Assembly (NCBI GenBank): GCA_007133565.1
Contig: SLMM01000168.1
Coordinates: forward strand, 1-42,094
DNA from: Bacteroidales bacterium
Lineage (GTDB): Bacteria > Bacteroidota > Bacteroidia > Bacteroidales > PUMT01
DNA: 42,094 bases
Direction: 5' to 3'
Shown in pieces: positions 35,326-42,094 of this stretch; the stretch's first letter is position 1; the number at the start of each line of letters is the position of its first letter. The translations under genes and the position numbers were made by a program. The notes beneath the pieces were generated by a model. The model did no database searches. It had not been told where the DNA came from and worked only from the letters and a program-made list of their open reading frames with translations.

Positions 35326-36981
35326 ATGAAGATCGCCCTTGCACAGATCAACCTGCATGTTGGAAACATCAACGAGAACACCACAAAGATCGTTTTCTGC
35401 ATCAAAAAAGCACAACAGTATAATGCAGATCTTCTAATATTACCTGAGCTGACGGTGTGCGGATACCCTCCCCATGACATGCTTGACTATGGCGATTTTG
35501 TTTCGAGATGTCAGGAAGCAGTTGAAAGAATAGCCAGAATATGCACTGACATCGCGGTAATCATAGGGTCTCCGTCACTCAACCCCAACGATGCTGGGAA
35601 GAGGCTTTTCAATTCCGCTTATTTTCTTTACGGCGGAAAAATAGAAAGCGTTCAACACAAAACCCTGTTGCCCGATTATGACGTTTTTGATGAATACAGG
35701 TATTTCGAGCCTAATACAACTTTTAATGTTGTTGAGTATAAAGGGAAGCGGATTGCATTAACCATTTGCGAAGATCTTTGGAACGATCATAACTTCGGAA
35801 ACCGGCAGGCCGGCACAAAGCTCTATACCACAAGACCAATGGACATGCTGATAGAACAAAACCCCGATTTTATAGTGAATATATCGGCATCTCCGTTTTC
35901 CTTCTCAGGAATCGGCGAGAAAAAGGATGTTTTCACCAATATCTCAAAAAAATATGGGATTCCTCTTTTTATGGTCAACCAGGTAGGAGCCAACACCGAC
36001 CTAATTTTCGAGGGGGGCTCCCTGGTCGTAAACCAAAAGGGCGAATTGTTTGACAGGGTTTCATGGTTCGAAGAAGATTTCCAGGTTTATGAACTGGATG
36101 AGGTATTGAAAACGCCGGCACATGTGTCAGATTATACTCAGACAGGAATAATGGAAATGGTGTTCCGTGCCCTGGTTCTTGGTATAAGGGACTTCTTTAA
36201 CAAGTCAGGGTTTTCGCATGCACTGGTCGGATTGTCGGGGGGACTTGATTCGGCGGTTACAGCTGTACTGGCCGCCGAAGCACTCGGACATGAAAATGTG
36301 CATGCCCTGTTTCTGCCGTCACGTCATACTGCACCCATATCAGAAGAGGATGCAAGGAAGCTTGCCGGGAATATCAATATTCCATATAGCCAGATAAACA
36401 TTGAGCCGGCTGCAGAACTGTTTGGCAAATCGCTGAAACCATTATTTGAGGATCTGCCGGAAGATACGACCGAAGAAAATATCCAGGCGCGGATAAGGGG
36501 GACAATCCTTATGGCCATCTCCAATAAATTCGGGTTTCTTATGCTGAGCACATCCAATAAGAGTGAAACTGCAGTGGGATACAGCACCCTTTATGGCGAC
36601 ATGAACGGTGCTCTCTCAGTCCTTGGCGACATGTATAAAACCCAGATCTACGAACTTGCAGAATATATAAACAGGAATGAAAAGATAATACCGGAACGCA
36701 TAATTAACAGGCCACCAAGCGCAGAGCTGAAAGATAACCAGAAAGATACCGACACATTGCCCGATTATGAAATACTGGACAAGATCCTCTTCAGGTATAT
36801 CGAACAGCATAAGCACATTAATGAAATTGAAGAAGAGGGATTTGACAGGGATCTTGTTGAAAGGGTAGTCAGAATGGTTAACCAGTCTGAATATAAAAGA
36901 TACCAGGCACCTCCCGTATTACGTATAAGCAGAAAGGCGTTTGGCTTTGGAAGAAGAATGCCCCTGGTAGCCAAGTTCTGA
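35326..36981 (+). CDS. nadE: Glutamine-dependent NAD+ synthetase
   Basis: The enzyme makes NAD from nicotinic acid adenine dinucleotide, ATP and glutamine-derived ammonia. The 551-residue protein has an N-terminal nitrilase-type amidase with catalytic Glu41 (LPELTVCGYPP), Lys112 (HKTLLPDY) and Cys148 (LTICEDLW). The C-terminal synthetase has the PP-loop SGGLDSA (304-310) and LMLSTSNKSE. Both halves are complete. It is of the bacterial glutamine-using size class (about 550 residues) and not the long 600-700 residue form. Confidence 0.97.
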   Translation: MKIALAQINLHVGNINENTTKIVFCIKKAQQYNADLLILPELTVCGYPPHDMLDYGDFVSRCQEAVERIARICTDIAVIIGSPSLNPNDAGKRLFNSAYFLYGGKIESVQHKTLLPDYDVFDEYRYFEPNTTFNVVEYKGKRIALTICEDLWNDHNFGNRQAGTKLYTTRPMDMLIEQNPDFIVNISASPFSFSGIGEKKDVFTNISKKYGIPLFMVNQVGANTDLIFEGGSLVVNQKGELFDRVSWFEEDFQVYELDEVLKTPAHVSDYTQTGIMEMVFRALVLGIRDFFNKSGFSHALVGLSGGLDSAVTAVLAAEALGHENVHALFLPSRHTAPISEEDARKLAGNINIPYSQINIEPAAELFGKSLKPLFEDLPEDTTEENIQARIRGTILMAISNKFGFLMLSTSNKSETAVGYSTLYGDMNGALSVLGDMYKTQIYELAEYINRNEKIIPERIINRPPSAELKDNQKDTDTLPDYEILDKILFRYIEQHKHINEIEEEGFDRDLVERVVRMVNQSEYKRYQAPPVLRISRKAFGFGRRMPLVAKF

Positions 36982-37005
36982 TACTCCCGGCAGACAAATC
37001 AGAAC
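36975..37005 (+). terminator. Hairpin after nadE
   Basis: GTTCTGAT (overlapping the last codons and stop of nadE) and ATCAGAAC are perfect eight-base arms separated by 15 bases. CCTG and CAGG further out could extend the stem across a bulge. Downstream sequence is T-rich (TTATATTTATTGGTTTTT), which supports a transcription stop before the next promoter. Confidence 0.45.
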
Positions 37006-37046
37006 CAGGTTATATTTATTGGTTTTTAAATATATCAGGCTTTGAT

Positions 37047-37054
37047 TACATTTG
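37047..37054 (+). promoter_or_regulatory. -7 element with near-leaderless spacing before Crp/Fnr gene
   Basis: TACATTTG matches TAnnTTTG exactly, and TTTTT stands at the proper distance (about 19 bases) for a degenerate -33 element. The predicted start of transcription is near 37059-37061, just before the ATG at 37062. If initiation is there, the mRNA is leaderless, or translation begins at the second ATG, 37080. Confidence 0.45.
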
Positions 37055-37061
37055 CATAATC

Positions 37062-37775
37062 ATGTCTAATATTTTCAGCATGGACAATAATATCTGTGAG
37101 CATTGCATAAATAATGAGAATTCCATCTTCTTTAGCCTTGACATCAGGGAGAAAGAAATACTCTCTGAAAGGCATACCTGCCTTCATATAAAAAAGGGAG
37201 AGACTATTTACAGGGAGGGGGAGAAACCTAACGGACTTATATGCCTTTCGGCCGGAAAGGTAAAAATCTATAAGGAGGGAATAGGCGGAAGGGAACAGAT
37301 AGTCAGAATGGCAAAGCCTGTTGGCTTTATCGGCTACAGGGCACTTTTTGCTGAAGAAAACTATATGGCTACAGCTCTTGCAATAGAAGATTCCACCATA
37401 TGTATAATTAACAGGGATAGCCTGTTCAGGGTACTGAACACCAACTCATACCTGTCTCTCAGCATCATAAAATCATTTGCCACAGAGCTTGGTTTTTCAA
37501 ACAGCCGGACCGTTACGCTCACACAGAAGCATATCAGGGGAAGGCTGGCAGAGTCCCTGCTTTTTCTCAAGGATACCTACGGACTTGAACAGGATAACCA
37601 GACTATCAAGGTATACCTGTCAAGAGAAGATATTGCAAACCTTTCCAACATGACAACTTCCAACGCTATACGCACACTTTCAAACTTTGCCTCTGAGAAA
37701 GTAATTGCAATAGAAGGCCGAAAAATAAGAATTCTTGACCTTGACAGGCTTGAGAAGATAAGTGAGCACGGATAA
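37062..37775 (+). CDS. Crp/Fnr family transcriptional regulator
   Basis: The 237-residue protein has a cyclic-nucleotide-binding-type sensor domain at about 22-140 (KKGETIYREGEKPNGLICLSAGKVKIY, IGYRALFAEENY) and a C-terminal winged helix at about 187-225 (YLSREDIANLSNMTTSNAIRTLSNFASE). Cys12, Cys15, Cys40 and Cys61 are present in the sensor half; a CxxC near the N-terminus is common in phylum members and could bind a metal or cluster, but this is not the E. coli Fnr pattern. The arginine and glutamate set for cAMP is not clear. ATG 37080 (residue 7) is an alternative start. Its targets are unknown; it ends exactly where the convergent glycosyltransferase gene ends. Confidence 0.88.
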   Translation: MSNIFSMDNNICEHCINNENSIFFSLDIREKEILSERHTCLHIKKGETIYREGEKPNGLICLSAGKVKIYKEGIGGREQIVRMAKPVGFIGYRALFAEENYMATALAIEDSTICIINRDSLFRVLNTNSYLSLSIIKSFATELGFSNSRTVTLTQKHIRGRLAESLLFLKDTYGLEQDNQTIKVYLSREDIANLSNMTTSNAIRTLSNFASEKVIAIEGRKIRILDLDRLEKISEHG

Positions 37776-38549
37776 TCATACCCTGCTGCCCCTGCCATTA
37801 TTTCGGTGCAACTGTTTTAACTTTACATACTTCAGGAATGACTCAAAAGAGACTACCGAGCTCATTACGAGTCCGTTGAAGCCGTCAAGAAATCCCCTTC
37901 TGATAATAAACTCACGAAAAAACCTCCATAAAGGGTGGACAACAATTTTTATGTAGCCGGCTCTGATACCCCTCTCATAATAAGCCAATGATGCAATATC
38001 CGTGAACCTGTTTACCTGTGCCACATGTTCAGAAACGGTAGCGTAAGAATAATGCTGAATATCACCCCTAAGGAATGAAACTTTTGACCCTTTATCCATC
38101 AATACCTTATCATGAGGGTTAGTGCCTCCGAACCTGCCTTTGGTTTTGTCCCACAAGCGCAGTTTCCTGTCCGGGTACCTGCTGGTATATCTCATCCATC
38201 TGCCGCAATAATTGTTCAGCCGGTTAAAATAATAACCGTCATATCTCCAGTTATTCTTGACTTCGACGATCGATCTCTCAAGTTCGGGTGAGAGCGCCTC
38301 ATCGGCATCAAGTGAGAGAACCACCGGGCAACCGGCCAGTGAAAGTGCCAGGTTCTTCTGTTCGATATACCCCCTGAAGTCAGACTGAACGAACCTGACG
38401 TTGTAATTGCTGCAAATTTCTGCAGTTTTATCAGTTGAAAAAGAATCAACTACTATTATTTCGTCAGCGACCTTTTTGACCGATTCAAGGCATCGCCCGA
38501 TATTATTCTCCTCATTAAAAGTAATTATTACAGCAGAGATTTCCGGCAT
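37776..38549 (-). CDS. Family 2 glycosyltransferase (WaaE/KdtX-like)
   Basis: This 257-residue enzyme belongs to the GT2 group that adds sugars such as glucose or heptose to lipopolysaccharide core or related glycans. It has the nucleotide-sugar site SAVIITFNEENNIGRCLES, DEIIVVDSFSTDKT and the metal-binding DADE in LSLDADEALS. Further family residues are RLNNYCGRWMRY, RKLRLWDK and GGTNPHDKV. The ATG at 38549 is preferred over a TTG two codons upstream. The C-terminal 60 residues are basic and hydrophobic and probably associate with the inner membrane. It follows the MurF-Alr gene by 46 bases, which fits an envelope-synthesis operon. Confidence 0.9.
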   Translation of the reverse strand: MPEISAVIITFNEENNIGRCLESVKKVADEIIVVDSFSTDKTAEICSNYNVRFVQSDFRGYIEQKNLALSLAGCPVVLSLDADEALSPELERSIVEVKNNWRYDGYYFNRLNNYCGRWMRYTSRYPDRKLRLWDKTKGRFGGTNPHDKVLMDKGSKVSFLRGDIQHYSYATVSEHVAQVNRFTDIASLAYYERGIRAGYIKIVVHPLWRFFREFIIRRGFLDGFNGLVMSSVVSFESFLKYVKLKQLHRNNGRGSRV

Positions 38550-38595
38550 GATCAATATTGACTTTTTATGACAAACAACAGCAATCCAGACAACA

Positions 38596-41064
38596 TTATT
38601 CCTGAACGTAAATCCGCCTTACCCTTGCGGATATCTTTACAAAGATCTCATAGGGTATGGTAGACAATAAGCCTGCAAGATCGTCAATGGAGTTGTCATC
38701 TCCAAATACTGTAATCTGATCTCCTTCACCCGCATCGGTGCCGGTTATATCTACCATGCACATATCCATGCAGATGTTGCCGACAATGGGGACCTTTACA
38801 CCGTTCACCACCATTCTGCCGGTTCCGTTACCCAGTCTTCTGTCCAGTCCGTCTGCATATCCCACGGGCACAACTGCAACTCGCATGTTGTCAGTGGCTT
38901 TGTATGCTCTTGAGTATCCTATCGTATTGCCTGCCGGGACCTCTTTCACCTGTGATATTACGCTCCTGAAAGTGCTCACATTTGCCAGTTTGTTGTTATC
39001 AAGTACACTTATTCCGTACAACCCAATGCCCAGCCTGACCATATCAAAACCTGCTTCAGGAAACCGCTCAATTCCGGCAGAATTCAGGATATGAGTAATT
39101 ACAGGGTAACCAAGAGCCTCTTTCACGGATGCTGCAAGTTTCCGGAACAGTCTGATCTGCTCTCTGGTAAAGTCATCTTGTGAGGGGTCGTCAGCTGCGG
39201 CCAGGTGAGAAAATACAGAAACAACCCTGATTGTGTCGCACCGGGTTATCCTCTTTGTAAGCGCACTGATATCCCGTACAGTGAAACCAAGACGGTTCAT
39301 GCCTGTATCCAGTTTCAGATGAACTGGATAATTCTTTATCCCCGTTTCACGCATCCTGTCAATGAAAAGATCAAGACCCCCGAGACTGAATATTTCCGGT
39401 TCCAGGCTGTGTTCAACCATTCTGCCACATTCACTTAAGTCGGGATTCATAACCATTACCGGTACCGATATACCCTTTTTACGTAACTCCACCCCCTCAT
39501 CGGTAAATGCTACGGCAAGGTAATCAACATGGTTATGTGCCAGGGCACTTGCAATCTGGTACCCACCGCTTCCGTAGGAAAAAGCCTTTACCACGGCCAT
39601 TACCATAGTGCGGGGATAAAGAAGTGATTTAAAATAATTGAAGTTGCGTATCAGGTTGCCGAGGTTGATCTCCAGAACCGTTGCATGGGTCTTTTCTTCA
39701 AGCAGATTTGATATACGCTCAAAGCCATACCTTCGTGAGCCTTTGACCAGGATGGCGGTATTTTGAAATTTGTAAGGATCAAATGCCCTTGCAAAATCTT
39801 CTGTTGAATCATAAAATTCAACCCTGCCACTGAAAAAGGGCTCTATCTGTCGTATTTCACTGCCGATGCCTACCAGGGAACCGGTCTTTTCCCTTGTAAG
39901 TATTTCGCCTATATCACGGTATAGTTCGGATGACCTCCTGCCGGTTTCAAACATATCAGAAAGAATGACCATCTTTTCCGGTTGTGCTGTCTGGCGTGTC
40001 AGAAAGTCCATGGCAATACCAAGAGAAACCGGGTCTGAATTATAGCTGTCATTAATAACGGTGCAGTTGTTTATTCCCTGCTTCTGCTCAAGGCGCATGG
40101 CAACAGGTGCCAGTTCCTTCATATTCTTTTCAATGTAATCATGCTCATAACCGAGCATGAGCATTGCGGCCCAGGCGTGAATTGCATTTTCGGCCGATGC
40201 CCGGTCAGCAAAAGGGATTGTAACCAGATTGTCCTCTCCCCTGAAGCTGGCTGAGATTTTGGTTACCCCTTCAAATATGCTAATTTTTTTTACCCGAAGA
40301 TCGGCCTTTTCCGACCGGGACCATGAAAATATCCTTTTGCCTTCGGAAATCCCGCTGTTTCTGACAAAATCGTCAATAATACGGTGATCACGGCAGTATA
40401 GTAATGACCGGCAGTTCTTAAAAAGCTGCATCTTTTCTGCAAGCTTGGTTTCAAAATCGGTGAAATTCTCCTGGTGCGCTGGACCTATATTTGTTAAAAT
40501 ACCGATATCCGGCTTTATTACCGGCTCAAGATACGCCATCTCACCGGGCCGGGATATACCAGCCTCAAAAATTGCAAGTTCATGATATGATTCAATTTGC
40601 CAGACAGAAAGAGGAACGCCAATCTGTGAATTGTAGCTTTTGGGACTTCGAACGATAACCTTATCATGACTTAGCAATTGAAACAACCATTCCTTCAGAA
40701 TTGTTTTTCCGTTGCTTCCTGTTATGGCAATTACCGGCAAGCCAAAAGAACCCCGGTGCATTGCCGCCATTTTCTGCAGTGCACGGAGAGTATCAGGCAC
40801 AACAATAAAACTTGATCCTTCAAACCGCTGAATTTCCTCAGGCAGGTACTCCACAAGGTAGTTCCTTACGTGGTGCCTGTAAAGATCTTCAAGGTAGTTA
40901 TGCCCGTCATTTCTTTCACCTTTCAGTGCCACAAAAATTGAATCGCCCGGGAATGAAAATTTACGGCTGTCAGTGATTATATTTTTTACAGGCTGCTCCG
41001 GCCCGCTTTTGTATAACTTACCTCCGCATGCCGATGCTATCTCCTCTGTACAGTATTCAGCCAT
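38596..41064 (-). CDS. murF-alr: Bifunctional MurF ligase / alanine racemase
   Basis: The 822-residue protein joins two peptidoglycan enzymes. Residues 1-455 are MurF, which adds D-Ala-D-Ala to UDP-MurNAc-tripeptide, with the P-loop ITGSNGKT (114-121) and the typical NDSYNSDPVS. Residues 460-822 are a PLP-dependent alanine racemase with the Schiff-base Lys493 in VVKAFSYGSG, catalytic Tyr717 in TIGYSRAY and GYADGLDRRL. Racemase makes the D-Ala that supplies the ligase substrate. This fusion is known in Bacteroidota, so it is a lineage marker. Both active sites look complete. The thymidine kinase gene lies 62 bases upstream. Confidence 0.95.
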   Translation of the reverse strand: MAEYCTEEIASACGGKLYKSGPEQPVKNIITDSRKFSFPGDSIFVALKGERNDGHNYLEDLYRHHVRNYLVEYLPEEIQRFEGSSFIVVPDTLRALQKMAAMHRGSFGLPVIAITGSNGKTILKEWLFQLLSHDKVIVRSPKSYNSQIGVPLSVWQIESYHELAIFEAGISRPGEMAYLEPVIKPDIGILTNIGPAHQENFTDFETKLAEKMQLFKNCRSLLYCRDHRIIDDFVRNSGISEGKRIFSWSRSEKADLRVKKISIFEGVTKISASFRGEDNLVTIPFADRASAENAIHAWAAMLMLGYEHDYIEKNMKELAPVAMRLEQKQGINNCTVINDSYNSDPVSLGIAMDFLTRQTAQPEKMVILSDMFETGRRSSELYRDIGEILTREKTGSLVGIGSEIRQIEPFFSGRVEFYDSTEDFARAFDPYKFQNTAILVKGSRRYGFERISNLLEEKTHATVLEINLGNLIRNFNYFKSLLYPRTMVMAVVKAFSYGSGGYQIASALAHNHVDYLAVAFTDEGVELRKKGISVPVMVMNPDLSECGRMVEHSLEPEIFSLGGLDLFIDRMRETGIKNYPVHLKLDTGMNRLGFTVRDISALTKRITRCDTIRVVSVFSHLAAADDPSQDDFTREQIRLFRKLAASVKEALGYPVITHILNSAGIERFPEAGFDMVRLGIGLYGISVLDNNKLANVSTFRSVISQVKEVPAGNTIGYSRAYKATDNMRVAVVPVGYADGLDRRLGNGTGRMVVNGVKVPIVGNICMDMCMVDITGTDAGEGDQITVFGDDNSIDDLAGLLSTIPYEIFVKISARVRRIYVQE

Positions 41065-41126
41065 TAAAAGATTCTGTTTGAACTACCTGATTAATTGTCT
41101 GGTGGAAGAGGGTTCCCATTCTGATA

Positions 41127-41723
41127 TCAACGTCCCGGTTCACTGCCCTGTTTCCTGATATCATTGTAACAGCTCCGGCATAAAGGCTCATAAATATCCT
41201 GCTGGCCCAGAAGTACTCTCTTCTCAGATAAATCCTTGCGATATGAAAATTGTGCCAGATTCCCGCATCGCATACAGATAGCATGCACCTTGGTTACATA
41301 TTCAGCTGTTGCCAGCAACGACGGTATGGGACCAAAGGGCTTACCCCTGAAGTCCATATCAAGTCCGGCCACTATCACCCTCACCCCACTGTTGGCCAAC
41401 TCATTGCATACTTCCGCCAGGTTGCTGTCAAAAAATTGTGCCTCGTCTATACCGACAACATCAACATCACCTGCCAGGAGAATTATATTTCCTGAGGCCG
41501 ACACCGGAGTTGACACTATGGCATTATCATCATGGGAAATAACCTGCTCGTCTGAAAAGCGTATATCAATTTCAGGTTTGAAAATTTCAACTTTCTGATT
41601 GGCTATTCTTGCCCTTTTCAGCCTTCTGATCAATTCTTCGGTCTTACCTGAGAACATGGAACCGGTAATTACCTCGATCCACCCCCTCTTTTTGGTGTCC
41701 CTGATTGAATTTTCAAGAAACAT
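41127..41723 (-). CDS. tdk: Thymidine kinase (type II)
   Basis: The enzyme phosphorylates thymidine to dTMP for salvage. The 198-residue protein has the P-loop GSMFSGKT (21-28), the catalytic Glu94 in [21 protein letters not shown] and a structural zinc site of Cys150, Cys153, Cys182 and Cys185. The first 13 residues form a basic N-terminal extension. It leads the run tdk, murF-alr, glycosyltransferase. A candidate promoter element is 34 bases upstream. Confidence 0.96.
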   Translation of the reverse strand: MFLENSIRDTKKRGWIEVITGSMFSGKTEELIRRLKRARIANQKVEIFKPEIDIRFSDEQVISHDDNAIVSTPVSASGNIILLAGDVDVVGIDEAQFFDSNLAEVCNELANSGVRVIVAGLDMDFRGKPFGPIPSLLATAEYVTKVHAICMRCGNLAQFSYRKDLSEKRVLLGQQDIYEPLCRSCYNDIRKQGSEPGR

Positions 41724-41756
41724 GCCGACTGCTTTCTTATATAATTGTTAATTTTA

Positions 41757-41764
41757 CAAAAGTA
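41757..41764 (-). promoter_or_regulatory. Candidate -7 element upstream of thymidine kinase gene
   Basis: The minus strand reads TACTTTTG, matching TAnnTTTG, 34 bases before the ATG at 41723. No clear TTTG stands at the -33 position, so this is partial support. Confidence 0.35.
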
Positions 41765-41798
41765 AATAAATTGCCGTTCCATCTTATATTTTGGTACT

Positions 41799-42094
41799 AT
41801 GTATTCAGAAAGTTTTGCAAAGCGTCTCAGGTACAAATTCAGGGAACTGGAGCTGATATTAAGGAATCTTGAAACTCAAAGTGTACCCGACAGGATAGAT
41901 ATTGACCTCGCCCTGTCAAAGACAAGGGAGCTTTATGATATCCTTCTCAGGCAAACCTCAGCGCCCTCACCGGAGCCTGAAGCGGAAAAAATCGCAAGCG
42001 CCGGAACGAAACCGGTTGTTCCCTCAGATCCGGAACCTTTTGAAGAGGAAAAGGAGTTTGAGCAGGAGGGCATAATCCCCGATCCTGTGCACAA
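41799..42094 (+). CDS. Unrecognised protein, N-terminal part (cut by window)
   Basis: From ATG 41799 the frame stays open for at least 98 codons to the window end. The first 25 residues are basic and amphipathic (AKRLRYKFRELELILRNL), followed by a helical stretch (IDIDLALSKTRELYDILL) and then a Pro/Glu-rich acidic region. I do not recognise the family. No signal peptide or membrane segment is present in this part. The 75 bases shared with tdk upstream are divergent, so a separate promoter is expected. Confidence 0.6.
   Translation, partial: MYSESFAKRLRYKFRELELILRNLETQSVPDRIDIDLALSKTRELYDILLRQTSAPSPEPEAEKIASAGTKPVVPSDPEPFEEEKEFEQEGIIPDPVH

Noticed and set aside
1-42094. Search by eye for CRISPR arrays, tRNA genes, insertion sequences and phage genes
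   Set aside because: No spaced direct repeats, cloverleaf-like segments, transposases or integrases were seen; the only tandem arrays are the two coding repeats described.

Overview
The window looks like chromosomal DNA of a Bacteroidota bacterium, most likely of the order Bacteroidales. Several lineage markers support this: a MurF-alanine racemase fusion, a GldB lipoprotein, DUF1573 and PorT-type outer-membrane proteins, an ECF sigma factor paired with a membrane-anchored barrel protein, SPOR-like proteins, and several TAnnTTTG-type promoter elements upstream of genes. Composition looks even, and I see no insertion sequence, phage, integrase, CRISPR array, tRNA or rRNA. Coding density is high; no gene-free stretch exceeds 300 bases. 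The assignment to order is inference.

Layout. 1-3302 (minus): SPOR-like coiled-coil protein, NfeD and FloA (flotillin, cut by the window edge). 3562-7568 (plus): peroxiredoxin Bcp, RecA, an S9 peptidase lipoprotein and a small membrane protein. 7610-8593 (minus): MiaA, divergent from a metal-uptake ABC operon (binding protein, ATPase, permease; 8715-11230) followed by dihydrolipoyl dehydrogenase (to 12639). 12682-17515 (minus): two tandem paralogous secreted proteins with an MG2-like domain, a carboxypeptidase-regulatory-like domain and a TonB-receptor plug but no barrel. Divergent from them are an ECF sigma factor and a protein that joins an inner-membrane anchor to a predicted outer-membrane barrel (17754-19698).

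19931-24574 (plus): lytic transglycosylase overlapping UvrA, then a LOG-family protein. 24803-27290 (plus): a protein with a 15-bp minisatellite and a SPOR-like tail, followed by an outer-membrane protein with thrombospondin-3-like and EF-hand calcium motifs. 27294-29958 (minus): DUF1573 protein, MeaB and SmpB as one operon. 30012-31491 (plus): M20 amidohydrolase and a 55-residue ferredoxin with a good promoter and terminator. 31582-34380 (minus): formate-tetrahydrofolate ligase and GldB. 34621-37775 (plus): barrel protein, NAD synthetase and a Crp/Fnr regulator. 37776-41723 (minus): thymidine kinase, MurF-Alr and a family 2 glycosyltransferase. 41799 to the end: start of an unrecognised gene.

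Most of the window is housekeeping: DNA repair (RecA, UvrA), tRNA modification and ribosome rescue (MiaA, SmpB), cofactors and one-carbon metabolism (NadE, Fhs, LpdA), and cell-wall building and turnover (MurF-Alr, lytic transglycosylase). The least described parts are the tandem MG2-plug proteins with their divergent sigma/barrel pair, and the calcium-motif outer-membrane protein next to the minisatellite protein.
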